The notes under the pieces: model-generated
What the model saw: only the letters and a program-made list of their open reading frames with translations
Told to the model about the DNA's origin: nothing
Databases searched by the model: none
From: Chara braunii
Taxonomy: Eukaryota > Streptophyta > Charophyceae > Charales > Characeae
DNA length: 51,338 nt
Assembly: GCA_003427395.1 (NCBI GenBank)
Contig: BFEA01000032.1
Location: forward strand, 2,044,515-2,095,852
Direction of reading: 5' to 3'
In this document: piece after piece, positions 26,701-36,636 of the stretch
Layout: each line of letters begins with the position of its first letter
Position numbering within the stretch: position 1 is the stretch's first letter
Made by a program: the position numbers and the translations under genes

Positions 26701-29700
26701 TTATGAGCCTGTGGTGCGTTGCACAGCTCAAAATAACACTGAGGGACTCGTACGGCCTCTTTTTTTCCTTTTTTTTCCGTACGGCTTTTATCTAAACTAT
26801 AAGGAGGTCGAGAAAGAGCGATTGCTTGTTCGTCTGGAAACCAAGCAATCACTTTTTCTCGACGTCCTTAGTTAAGATCAAGGCCAAGCGAGTCCCTCAG
26901 TGTTCTTTTGCTATGCTCTACGCAACACAGGTTCATGAGCTTTTAGAGCAATGAATACCTCGCTGTTCTTGTGCTGTGACATGCTGGATTTCCGTAAGTG
27001 CCGCCGGCTGAAGCTTGATTGAAACTCTGCTGCTTCAGGCAACCTAACGGTCGCCCAAGTACTTGTTCACCACAAACTCATAAGCTTCCACAGACATACC
27101 TCACTGTTCTTCTGCTGTGCTTTGTGCCACGAGCTCCCAAAAAAACTTTCACCGAAGTTCATAACCGGATGGTATAACCAACTTTGCCACCTTCGTTGTC
27201 TATGTCGTTTATTCTCCGTTCGGTATCATTTGACTGTGCTTTTGCTGTGTTACGTGACACGAGCTTGTAAACTTTTGCTGAAAAAATAATAACCTGAGGA
27301 TGGATCTGCATGTCTTTCCTATGTTGCTGACTGGCTTTCTGTGGCGGTGCCTATGTTGTTGTGGTTGGTTCTAGTTCTGGACGGAAAACTTTGTGCAATG
27401 GTCGCCGATGGGGACCTTCATCGCCACCAACCATAGGCAAGGGGCTCAAATCTGGGGTGGGCCAAGCTGGGAGAGGCGTGAAAAATTTCACCATCCACAG
27501 GTTAGTATGATATCATTCGAAAAGACGATGGCTATGGATCCCCTCGACTTTTTGTCCAAACTACTGTCACGTCTTTGGAGTTGTCCTCAGCGACCTAGAA
27601 CTTAACAAAACAATACAAACGACGACTGCAGAAAAGGTGGAGGGAAGTGACAGAGAAATGTTGTACATACATTGCGAGACAGACAACGTTTTCCTCGAGG
27701 TGCAGTCAAATTCATGACCAAATTCGAAGAAAAGGAAAACGATGATGGAAATATTATTTATGGCAGAGATATTCTGTTTTCCGATATTTTTAGAACTACG
27801 GCTTTTCCCAACAAAATCCGGAAAAGACGAAATGTTGCGTACGGCATTGCAATACAAACAACGTTTGCCTGAGGGTGTTGTTGTCGATTTCCTTAGCCAA
27901 GTTCAGGGAAGTACAAACGACAAGTGGACCTCAGGACCGGTACCAGGCTCCCGAAAAGTTGTGCATCGAAACTTGTTGCATAGCATATGTACGTTGTTTC
28001 AAATATGATGTACATAACTTACACAACAAACATCGATGCATTCGGATACAACGTACATAACTTATACAACAAGTTTCAATCATAACTTATGTACGTTGTA
28101 TTTGAATGCATTGGCACTTGTACCTCGAAACTTGTTGTATGAGTTATGTACGTTGTATCCGAATGCATTATAACGCTTACTTTGCATTCTTATACAGGGC
28201 ATGCATGTTTCTTTCGGGGTTAAGGAACTGTTGAGGTGGACCCTGAAAGCTGGTACGGGTGGCTGCCACAAGGTAGTCGACTGGAGGGCATACCATGAGG
28301 AAGGGGTCTTCGTAGGGTCTGAGTGGCCAGCGCAGAACTTTGCGGATAAGGTCTTTGTGGGGTCGGAATGGCAAGGCACATAATTTTGCAAATGGGTGTT
28401 TGGCGGTTGATGATTGCTTGTGTTTTGCTCAGCTCTGTTCTGCATTGTGTTGGACTTGCTGCTGATGTTGATGACGAAGGTATGCCCGTCCTGTGGCAGG
28501 AAGTTGGGGGTTGCTGCAAGACATGGTGCAGGTGCAGCATATGTGCAGGACAAAAGATAGCTTGACGTGGCCGGAAATGGTATTTGTCTTTCTGTTTTCC
28601 TGCTTTTGGTAGTGGCGATTATCAGGTTGATTACAACCACGTGTGTGCGATTTGCATTGCAATGGAATGTGCATCTTTGCAAGGGAACATGTCGACTGAT
28701 TGGTTGCCTGATGTTGGGAAGTAGCATGACTTTGTTACCGTTCTTTTCTTTGCTCGGTCCTCCATCCGTTCAATTTTGCAGGTTGCGCTTTTGGACTTCT
28801 CTCCTGGTGAGCGTTTCTTGGTCACATATAGCACTCATGAGCCGAGCAATCCTCGTGATACTCAGGTATGAGGTGAATCTTGTCCTTTGGACAGCAGGGT
28901 TGATACTTGATACCCGCGGTCGGGGGCTGGGTGAGGGAGTGGATGGGAGGGGGGCGGGCAGAGCGTTTGGGTGTGATATTGCTATTCAGCCGTCTACACA
29001 TTTCATTGTCTAAGTGTACAGGGAATCAGTGAACATTCTCTGAAAACGTACTAGCAAAAGTGGAAAGGGGGAGAATTGTCTCCTCATGCACTACATCTCA
29101 CACCTCTATGAAAGATGCAGGCCATTGCATTGTGTTACTTGGGACCTCAGCGGGAAGTTGACTGCATCATGCAGCAGCAGAAGACAGGCATCTCTTTCGT
29201 GACTTTGCATTTCTTGTGGATGCAACTTAGCCCTGGTACAAATGGATTTCTGCTGGATTCCTCGATAGGGCGAGTCTGTGGTACCATTCGGTGCACGTCC
29301 GCATGTCCAAACATAACATCGTTCAGACTGGGAGGTTTCAGACATGATGCACGCATGACTTTGATGTGGGACCGGTTTGCAATGTCCGGATGCCCTCACC
29401 ATGTCCTCTTATATGTGGTGAATGTGCCCTACCTAATGCACATCTGCCCTGGTTTCTTCTCTTGCGTACAGAGATTTGTGGGTGCATGTGCGGACATTCC
29501 ACTGTGTTTGGTGTTATGGTGTTATTGATTTGAACTGGTTTATGAAATTGTCTCACATGGAATGGGTTTCGTCGAATGACATAATTCTGACTAGTTCTCC
29601 TTGCTTATGTTATGGTTCTGAATCCTGCAGAAGGTCCTCCTCAACGTCTTTGACATAAGGAGCGGCAAGTCTCTGCGACAGTTCCAGGGGAGTGCTGATG

Positions 29701-32700
29701 ACTTTGCGACTGCAGCAGGAGGAAGTCTTGGAGGTGTTCCATGGCCTGTGTTCAAGTAAGCAGCAGGTCCCCAATGCCTGGCAATGTTGTTTAAGTTCTA
29801 CCAGTATGCTCAGGGATGTGACTGGCAATGTTGTTAGAGTTCTACCATTATGCTCACGGATGTGAAATGCTGGTGTCAACGTATGATGTTTTTTTGGCCT
29901 CTGGTATGGGGCAGGGATGACGGAGGTGGAGGGGAAAGAATGTGAGCAAGAGCCGGATGCCTGGGACCCAAGCAGTCACATAAATATATGTATGTGACTA
30001 CATATATATGTATGCTTGTGATGGGGTGTGAACCGACAGTCTGTAGAGTTTTCCATCTGGTGCGGGTGAGTGATAGTCTGCTTTGAATTTTGCCACAGGT
30101 ACCTTGAGGGCAGTGGCTGGTGCACACCTCAGGGTATCAGTTGTCGGGCAGTCGTTGATGCTTAACCACAGCCGGGGTTAAGGTGGATTATCACTTACAG
30201 TGTAATTAGTTAGGGGATTCTGCAGACTGTTGAGGGTTCAGCCTCCTGATGAGTCGGTGAAACTCCGAAACAGTTTGCCACAGCCCCTCGTTTGTTGTCC
30301 TCTTCTCCCTCTCTGCCTACTGTTTACCGGGCAGTTCTGTTTGACTAGAGAGAGAGAGAGAGAGAGGCGATTGGCTTCATCCAGGAGTGGGCAAGCATGG
30401 CCGTACAAATCGTGGAAGATGTGTTGCATGTCACGAGCTCTGGAAATTCTTTGTGAAGCTATAAGGAAGATCAGATCCATCGGCATGGTGTGTGGTGTTG
30501 ACTGTTCGGATCAATCTGCATTGGGCGAATTTATCTGACAGTAATCTTTCTGTGCAGGTGGGCAGGCGGCAGAGAAGACAAGTTTTTTGCGAGGCTGGGA
30601 AGAAATGCGATCAGTGTTTACGAAACAGAAACAATGAGCTTGATTGACAAGAAATCCATCAAAGTGGACAACATTGCAGACTTCCAGTGGTCGCCAAGTG
30701 ATCCGATTTTGTCCATGTTTATTCCAGAGGGTGGTGGTGGCAACCAACCTGCCAGGGTACGAAAGCTGCTGGCCCTTCTTTTCAAATTGCTATGGTTTTT
30801 GGAAGTGTGCGTTTTCTTGTTGGCGAAGCCTTGTGAAGGGTGTGGTTTTGTTTTAAAGCTGGACAGTGTAGATATGATTGATTCAAGAAGTCCTTCGCCG
30901 CACGGCAGATTAGCACCGCACTGCAGATGTACAGGTCCTGTGTCTCAGGTGTGACTGTTAGGGATGGAGCAACGAGTTCTTTTCGCTTTGTGAAATGTGT
31001 CCGTTACCCCCTAAATGTAGGAACGCTCGCTCATCGCGATCCAGTTCTAGCTGGCAGTGACAAGGTTGGTTCTATGGCGAGGTTGCCACGGTAGGTGGTT
31101 ATGTTTTCCACTCTGTTTGACACCGGTTTTTGCATTGTTTTTTGCTCCATCGCTTTCCTGCTGGATGGTGCACAGGTTACACTGATGGCTATTCCATCAA
31201 AGGAGGAACTTCGTCAAAAGAACCTGTTCAGCGTAAGCGACTGCAAGATGTTCTGGCAGACAAGTGGAGAGTACCTTGCTGTGAAGGTTGATCGCTATAC
31301 GAAGACGAAGAAGAGTACCTACAGTGGATTTGAGTTGTTTAGGATAAAGGAGAGGGACATCCCGATCGAGGTGAGTTGCCTGGGGAGGGTATAAATCAAA
31401 ATGTCCTTGTATGTATGGAAACTTTTTTCTGTGAACTCATGGAGAATGGTGTCCGTTTTATGGGAAAAGGGAGGGAATCAGATTTTGAAGTGGCCGTAGT
31501 TCGGTTCTCTGGTATGGACATCATTGCAGTGCGTTATGTGTAGAATTCGGTTCTTTGGTATGGACATCTTAGCAGTGCGTCATGTGTCGAATTTGTAAAC
31601 GTTGTACCGATGGGCGTGTAGCTCAGTTGGTGCACCCATGAACTGTTGAAATGCAGACCGGAAGACCAGAACAAAACTCTTCTCAATTGCCTGGGACTGG
31701 TCGGTTCGATGATGATATCTCAAGGCCATTGTCCTGTTAGAAAAGAGAGAAAAAAAAGAAAGTTTGTAGGCGTTGCACCTTGGATGGTAGTCTGGTGATG
31801 ATTGCTGAATGGATTCGTTTGGGCTGGTTGTAATTATGTATTTTCTGATTTGCGAAAGATGTTCTTCGATGGTGATGGTACAGGTTCTTGAACTCGAGAA
31901 TAAGAACGACAAGATCATTGCCTTTGCATGGGAGCCGAAGGGTCATCGATTTGCCATTGTTCATGGAGATGGTCCGCGACCGGACGTCAGTTTCTATTCC
32001 ATGAAGAGTCCAAAGAACACGGGAAGAGTTACGCTTCTGACAACCCTGAAGAACCGACAAGTGAATACCCTGTACTGGTCGCCACAAGGAAAATTCATTG
32101 TGCTGGCAGGATTGAAGGCGCACAATGGTCAGCTCGAGTTTTTCAATGTGGATGAGGTCGAGACCATGGCCACAGCGGAGCATTTTATGGCCACAGAAGT
32201 CGAGTGGGATCCGACTGGAAGGTTTGTTTCTTCAACTCCTCTACTAAATGCACGGTATCTGCGAACGGCCACTCGAACCATTTCTCAATCTACACGTGGC
32301 ATCCTTGCACAGGGGCGATGCTAATCTTCTCTGCATAGTTCCAATTTCAATGGATGTCCTAGTAAAGGACACCATTTGTACTTTTCTTGTCAACTGCACA
32401 ACTCATCTTTTCTCTTGTGTTCCTCTCTGATTAGTTCTCGGCCGGGCCAGGCCAGGTAGCATTGATGATGGCCATATATGAGTTGTGCTTGCGCAGCAGG
32501 CTTCTGGACTTGTCAGGGCACTGTAGTAGAACATGGACTGCATACCAAGTGAATCTCTTCGGAGTTTCGCTGCATTTTAGTAGAACATGGAGTTGCGCAT
32601 GGAGCTTTTTTTTTACGGGGCTTGCACACGCTAGCAGTTGATTTGTTGAAACTGCATGGCCAGATACGTCCCTTCTAATCCCAGGTGTGCATATCTCCTC

Positions 32701-34121
32701 AGGGAGGAGCATGGAATTAAGGAGAACATCTGGTAGATTGCAAGTGCAGCGGTATGCAATTGAAATAAGGCACCATCAAGTGGTGTAGTGAGTGTTTGCT
32801 GTATGCATTTGCTTTGTCAATGTGGTGTTGATACTTTGAGAAGCTGTATTGGTGTTTCATTGGAATGAAAGGAATTAGTGTCTTGTTGAAAGGCGGTTAT
32901 TGGGACGGAGGGTTCCTGTATTATTGTGTTGGGTAGGTGGGGGTAGATGTGTGCAGGACAGGGATCATCCTCTCCTTTCATCGTATGTATGTAGGTTGGT
33001 TGTTGTAGGGTATTCCATGTGGAGCTTGTCTTTTTGTTCTTTTCTCTGTATTCGACTTGTGGGCATGTTTATGATATGTGGGTGTGGATGTGTTGCATGT
33101 TCGGCCATCTCTGCAGGTTTGTTGCCACGTGCGTAACTTCTGTCCACCAGATGGAAAATGGATTCAACATCTGGTCATTCCATGGAAATCTCCTTTACCG
33201 ACTGCCTCGCGACAAGTTCTACCAGGTTGGTACATTTCCCCCCTTGCCTTTGGGTCCTTGTTGCCATCCGATAACATTCATGCATCTCTGGAGAAGGAAT
33301 ATGTCTGCCTTGGGTCTTTGTTGCCATCTGATAACGTTTGTGTATATCTGGAGAAGGAAAATATCTGCTTGTGTGTACAATATTGAGCCATAATGGCGAC
33401 TTCAGGGCAAATATGTGAGTATCAATTGTCCGTAGTTTTTTTTACTTCTTCTTTTTTTTAACGAAATGGAACTCCCAAAATGGTGGAGCTGGGAGTACCG
33501 GGACACACATCCAAGCTGCGATTGCTCTCAGCTATATGCATATACTAACAGTCCCATCCACTCTTTTCTCTTTTGTTACTTGGTAATGATACCCGATTTT
33601 TCTGTGAACTGGAAATTTGTAGTTCCCATGAAAGTGAAGTAGGGTCAGATGCCTCTACCTCAAACTGAGTTGCTTCTGCTACTATAACGGAGAACGTTTG
33701 ATTGCGGTTCTGACTGCCACATGTTGTCAATTTTGTGCTGAGGCTGCCGGCTCACCTGTGCAAATGATTTTGATGTGGCTGTGAAACACAGTTCCGTTGG
33801 CGTCCAAGACCCCCGTCGCTTCTCAGCGCGGAGAAGGAGGCGGAGATCGCGAAGAACCTGAAGAAGTACAGCAAGAAGTATGATGAGGAGGATGAGCTCA
33901 TCACGGCAGAGCAAAACACGACTCTGAAGGAGGAGAGACGTGCAATGATTGATCAATGGACGGAGTGGAAGACGAACTGGAAGCGGTGTAACGAGGACGA
34001 GAAGGTGCTGCGTTTAGCTCTTCGTGGTGACGACAGCGAGGACGAGGAGGAATTCGAGCAGGAGGAGGTGGAGGTGGAGGAGATCATAGATATCCAGGAA
34101 GAAGTGATAACGTCCTTTTAA
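17243..34121 (+). CDS. eIF3B: Eukaryotic translation initiation factor 3 subunit b
   Basis: eIF3b is a scaffold of the cytoplasmic eIF3 complex, which brings the 40S ribosome to mRNA. Twelve exons: 17243-17526, 19298-19532, 21818-21964, 24896-25024, 27375-27500, 28782-28865, 29631-29755, 30558-30756, 31176-31370, 31884-32221, 33117-33225 and 33792-34121 (TAA). All introns are GT-AG and all junctions keep frame, giving 766 residues. Residues 71-94 carry the family motif (NIDW, LPPGEDFGI). An RRM follows (about 113-200; RNP2 VVDNLP, RNP1 KGFAFIEY). Next comes the WD40-like propeller (about 235-650; WAGG, SVYETET, NLFSVSDCK, FELFRIKERDIPIE, WDPTGR). The helical, acidic C-terminus is the eIF3i/eIF3g-binding part in homologues. 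An in-frame TGA at 17228-17230 makes 17243 the first usable ATG, with A at -3. The 70-residue N-terminal extension with six RPxTP repeats is unusual. Untranslated regions are undefined. Confidence 0.97.
17578..17750. repeat. Intron 1 CA and GA microsatellites
   Basis: A CA run (about 17660-17683) joins a GA tract (17684-17748) in intron 1 of eIF3b. The rest of this intron (to 18700) is rich in CGTC and CCTC words with no gene seen. Confidence 0.85.
18840..18925. repeat. Intron 1 GT-rich simple repeat
   Basis: Interrupted GT repeats with short GA and TCGC interruptions in intron 1. Confidence 0.75.
19065..19215 (-). mobile_element. Short retroposon with poly(A), intron 1
   Basis: Read on the minus strand, two copies of TATGGGACGCTGG(A/G)CC with GGTTTCCAG or GGTTCCCAG are followed by a unique segment and a poly(A) tail (the T-run at 19074-19084). 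The same phrase occurs next to a T-run at 45630-45700, and again at 42745-42795. A tail plus dispersed copies suggests RNA-mediated insertion. It ends about 80 bp before exon 2. Confidence 0.55.
19680..20060. repeat. TTGAT-rich degenerate minisatellite, intron 2
   Basis: Words such as TTTGATTTGA, GATTCGATTTGA and TTGATCTGA recur irregularly over about 380 bp of intron 2. Confidence 0.6.
20405..20605. repeat. Diverged direct repeat, intron 2
   Basis: Two diverged copies start near 20408 and 20530. Both contain CACTGAGG, CATxCTCACA, GAATGTAT-like text, ACCxCTTTC and CGGxCC. Confidence 0.6.
21500..21725. repeat. GA/GT simple repeats, intron 2 end
   Basis: Interrupted GA tracts and a GT tract lie just upstream of exon 3. 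A phrase TCTGTAGATGTTATGxAG is duplicated at about 21550 and 21650. Confidence 0.7.
22154..22335 (+). pseudogene. Mitochondrial-type SSU rRNA 5' fragment in intron 3
   Basis: TGCTTAAGACATGCAAGTCG followed by AACGTTGTT, then AAGTGGCGAACGGGTT and TAACGCGTGGGA, match the conserved 5' domain of small-subunit rRNA of bacterial or organellar type. The AACGTTG after AAGTCG is as in plant mitochondrial rrn18 rather than plastid 16S. Further on, AACAGTTCAATAGAAATCC and GATGATGG remain loosely alignable. Only about 180 nt of a roughly 1.9-kb gene is present, with insertions, so it is a relic and not a functional rRNA. Confidence 0.65.
22598..22725. repeat. 64-bp tandem repeat (two copies), intron 3
   Basis: Copies begin at 22598 and 22662 with GGGCAACAGCAGCAATC. 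Each copy contains an inverted repeat, ATCACCAAC facing GTTGGTGAT, with a short loop. Confidence 0.9.
23571..23835. repeat. 70-bp direct repeats, intron 3
   Basis: Two nearly perfect copies (23571-23638 and 23641-23708) contain TAATGGTCCCATCCCAGC and AGCAATTCCCGGCCTCGCC. A third, diverged copy follows at about 23767-23832 after a spacer that also repeats sequence before the first copy. Confidence 0.9.
24110..24270. repeat. 42-bp tandem repeat, 3.8 copies, intron 3
   Basis: Copies begin at 24110, 24152, 24194 and 24236, each with CCACTTCATAACAGTGAACC then GGCAGCGATGGTTATGCAGC. The unit is 14 codons long, so the array is open in several frames on both strands. Confidence 0.95.
26452..26538. 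repeat. 29-bp tandem repeat, three copies, intron 4
   Basis: Three perfect copies of GGATGCTCTCTTTTC plus TTTTCACAAAAAAA. Confidence 0.95.
26697..26942. mobile_element. Foldback element in intron 4
   Basis: The left arm (from 26697) and right arm (to 26942) are inverted repeats over about 105 nt. The best-paired inner stem is 26800-26828 with 26842-26870 (29 positions, three mismatches or wobbles, 13-nt loop). Outer blocks pair GAGCCTGTG with CACAGGTTC, and AACACTGAGGGACTCG exactly with 26889-26904. A T-rich insert in the left arm (about 26757-26785) is flanked by direct copies of CGTACGGC. It resembles a MITE. Confidence 0.8.
26895..27275. repeat. Diverged repeats related to the intron 4 foldback arm
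   Basis: The phrase ACTGTTCTT(T/C)TGCTGTGC and a following ACACGAGCT-like word recur in four decayed copies near 26898, 26960, 27105 and 27230. Confidence 0.6.
27660..27915. repeat. Diverged direct repeat in intron 5
   Basis: Two segments near 27671 and 27846 share the pattern CATTGC, ACA, ACAACGTTT, CC, CCAA and TTC in order. Both encode weakly similar short peptides, which may reflect an old tandem duplication of unknown origin. Confidence 0.35.
27964..28170. repeat. Alternating direct and inverted repeat cluster, intron 5
   Basis: A unit of about 43 bp (CGAAACTTGTTGTATGAG then TTATGTACGTTGTATCCGAA then TGCATT) occurs forward at about 27967, 28081 (partial) and 28125, and inverted at about 28010 (partial) and 28036. 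Neighbouring copies can pair as hairpins. Confidence 0.8.
28281..28378. repeat. ~44-bp diverged tandem duplication, intron 5
   Basis: GGTCTTCGTAGGGTCTGAGT and GGTCTTTGTGGGGTCGGAAT head two related units that share AACTTTGC/AATTTTGC near their ends. Confidence 0.6.
29775..29868. repeat. 44-bp tandem duplication, intron 7
   Basis: Copies share CTGGCAATGTTGTT, AGTTCTACCA and TATGCTCA(G/C)GGATGTGA, at 44-bp spacing just after exon 7. Confidence 0.8.
30233..30366 (+). repeat. Dispersed hammerhead-like repeat, copy B (intron 7)
   Basis: It contains the hammerhead core word CTGATGA (30246-30252), then GTCG, then CCGAAACAGTTTG, followed by CCACAGCCCCTCGTTTGTTG, CCTCTTCTCCCTCTCTGCC, a GTTTACCGGGCAGTTC block and a GA tract. 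Compared with copy D it lacks three bases between the second stem and GAAA and has GCC in place of GUC, so this copy itself should not cleave. Confidence 0.7.
31501..31592. repeat. 46-bp tandem duplication, intron 9
   Basis: Copies begin at 31501 and 31547 with TCGGTTCT(C/T)TGGTATGGAC and share GCAGTGCGT(T/C)ATGTGT. Confidence 0.85.
32271..32370 (-). pseudogene. U6 snRNA pseudogene, antisense in eIF3b intron 10
   Basis: The minus strand from 32370 reads GTCC, a short loop, GGACATCC, AAATTGGAAC, GCAGAGAAGATTAGCAT, CCCCTGTGCAAGGATG, CCACG and GAGAAATGG, in the order of U6 spliceosomal RNA. The invariant ACAGAGA box reads GCAGAGA. The loop after GTCC differs from the usual CTTCGG type. There is no terminal T-run, and no plant U6 promoter elements are evident before it. 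It is a diverged copy and not a working gene. The AGC triad is kept. Confidence 0.88.
33249..33368. repeat. 60-bp tandem duplication, intron 11
   Basis: Two copies share TTGGGTC(C/T)TTGTTGCCAT, then GATAAC and CTGGAGAAGGAA, at 60-bp spacing soon after exon 11. Confidence 0.85.
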
Positions 34122-35880
34122 AATCAGTCTCCGTGATGACATTGCTGAAGCAGGGTCAGGTGGTGCTTTTGATTCTCTGCATGCTGATGTGAACTCAATG
34201 GTCGCAGCCCAGAACTTTGGGGGGGCGGGGAGAGAGAGCTAGAGCGAGCGAGCGAGCGAGCGAGAGAGAGAGAGAGAGAGAGAGAGAGCACTTTCTAAGG
34301 ATCTGGTTAGCTGTAATGGCATGGCAGTCTGGTTTTCACTTGAGCATGGAAGTGGACGGCTGAGTTGTGTGATCATATTATTAGACAGTTTCTGTGCTGT
34401 TTTGAACCTGGGAACTAAAGCATAAGAGCTGCTTTTCCTCAGTGTTGGGAGGAAGTGGCAGCTGGTCCAGATCTTTCAATGTGATTGCCTTTGCTCATCT
34501 GAACTGCTGTTATACGTAGGGAAGGTCTGTGTTTTTCAGATTACGAGCTGGTCGTCTTTCAGAGTGTCCGGAAGACTGAAGCGGAGTGCATGCCATGTAC
34601 AACCTGAGCGGATGCGTTTCACTTCCTTCCTCAAATGACTTTTACAATTTGCCTTGTTAAAATTTTTATGAGCTTGCTGAGTTTTTGCCGCTACTTGTGG
34701 AGTCGGTGCTGCTTTGGCGTCAAGGATGAAGGTTGAGATGGAGATTTGTTCCACTCGCTTTGGTGGGACTCGATTGCTGCAGTATCGTCGAGACAGAGTG
34801 GGTTTGTCATACAAAGAAAATGAAGTGTGGCGGACCTTGAGATTGGTTGGAACTTGTAATACAAAGAAGTTGGGGTGTTGGACCTTGAGATTGAAGGCTC
34901 TGGAGTCTGCGCTGAGTTTTTGGGAAGAACATTGAGGGTGTTTGATCATGAAGCATGCTGGGTGTTGTGGGATAATTTGGCTTTTCAGTTTTGACAGTCC
35001 GCATTCCCAGGCAAACATAATTGGAGTCATCGAACACATCACACACTTTGTTGGGAGTTTTACGACTCTTCACACGGAATTGGAAATACGTGCTTTGTAC
35101 TAACACTACAACGAAGCAACATACACCTGAGTGTCGGAGCTTTCTGATTGCTAATTGATTACTTGGTAGTTGATATGGGCTTGCTGCAGTGAGAATTTGC
35201 TGCTCCCGTCTTTTGTGAACCAAGCTATGTTCTTCTGTCAAACAAAACGAACTGATCAAAGGTATGAAAAACCGGCTGCCTGTTTTTTGTCGCTTCCATA
35301 TGGAAGCTGGAGCTCTTGGATGCTGCTGCATACGATTGGCTCGTCCCTCATTACATGTGGGCCAGAGCGTATGGAGCTAATGGATTGACTGGAACTCTAG
35401 GCTAAGCTGAAACAGTAAAGGCGACGAGTTCATCCTAACAGAGACTATAAAATGAAGGGCAGCAAAGAGCCTGAAAAACGGACATTTTGTAGGCTCTGGG
35501 TACAAAGCCTCTTGTCGGAGTCCAAAATCTGCTCTGCCTGAGTTGGAATTGCTTGGAGAAAAGGTTTCAGACGTGTAAAACTTGGCTAAGTGGAAGATTA
35601 AAATCTGAAGTTTTATGTTAAGCCGGGTATCAAAGTGCATTGCAATGTCGCTTTATGATGGAAGTGGGAGGGTGGTGGTGGAAAATGTACATCCTTTTCA
35701 TAGGTCAACGAGGCTTCTATCCGAGTCGTCCTGGTCGTTTAGTTCGATGATGATACGTCCAGTGCGTCCTCTGAAAAGAGTTAAAGAAATTAATGACGGA
35801 CCATTAAATTAGTTTGGTTTTTGTTTAATTCACAAGAAAAAGCTGTCTTTCCCTCATCGGGGGACAGCTATATATGATAT
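34122..35880. other. 3' flank of eIF3b, no other gene seen
   Basis: It begins with the eIF3b 3'-untranslated region, whose end I cannot place. A GAGC/GA simple repeat lies at about 34241-34289. GACCTTGAGATTG is duplicated at about 34835 and 34880. Open frames here are short, overlap each other and match nothing I know. Confidence 0.5.
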
Positions 35881-35888
35881 ATATATAC

Positions 35889-35960
35889 CCTAGTTTGTTG
35901 TCCTCTTCTCTCTCTCTGCCTACGGTTTACCGGGCAGTTCTGTTTGTGACGATATATATA
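35889..35960 (+). repeat. Dispersed microsatellite-ended repeat, copy C
   Basis: It contains TTGTTGTCCTCTTCTC, GCCTACGGTTTACCGGGC, AGTTCTGTTTG and then GACGATATATATA. It starts abruptly after another AT repeat and lacks the hammerhead-like part. Confidence 0.75.
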
Positions 35961-36142
35961 CTTTTTTTTTTCTCACGTTGAACATACGTAGCGATGCGTG
36001 TGGCACTGTGTATGCGTATGGCTTACGAATCCGTAAAACTTCTAAGCTACTTGTCCTGTAGGGGTACGGTATGCGTTTTTTTTTTTCTAACTTTACTTTT
36101 TGTTGTGCTGGGTTGTTGGCTAATGTCCATGCACCCTGCCTA

Positions 36143-36245
36143 GATATTTTAACGGATACCTGAAATCAGGCAAAGCAATTAAGTTCCGAGGCTGATTTCA
36201 TGTATACACAGTGCGTGGCACCCTGCCTAGATATTTTAACGGCTA
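36143..36245. repeat. Short direct repeat CCCTGCCTAGATATTTTAAC
   Basis: CACCCTGCCTAGATATTTTA occurs at about 36132 and again at about 36219, 87 bp apart. Confidence 0.8.
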
Positions 36246-36636
36246 TATTCAATCTATTTATTGATTGGATGTAGGCTTGGACTATTGAAGAAAGAGAGGA
36301 CGATGAGGAAAGGAAGGAACCCCATTTTCTGTCGTTCTTATCTTTTTCAAAAGAAAGGTACGTGGATCTATGGGTTGCCACTGTGCATTGACTTTTATTA
36401 TCAATGGGAGACGGATTGCTTTCGAGATTTTCACATACTGGTTCGCAAGTGTGTGTACGCTTGCGTATGCTGGAACACTTGCGATTATGTGATTTGAGGT
36501 TAGTCAAGGACACTGGCTCCGCTTCAACAACAGCGTGTTGGTTAAGCTGGATGTGCTTCTCCCCTTGAATAGAAACATAGCACGAGTTTGTTGTAAAGTG
36601 GAGTTCGTTGCTCATGCGGCCTCTGTTCTATACATG

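Noticed and set aside
28080-28727. 215-codon minus-strand open frame
   Set aside because: It is antisense in eIF3b intron 5, overlaps the inverted-repeat cluster, and shows no domain.
31611-31720. tRNA gene beginning GTGTAGCTCAGTTGGTGCA
   Set aside because: The A-box is good, but the nearest B-box-like word is about 80 bases away and no cloverleaf forms. At most it is another SINE remnant.
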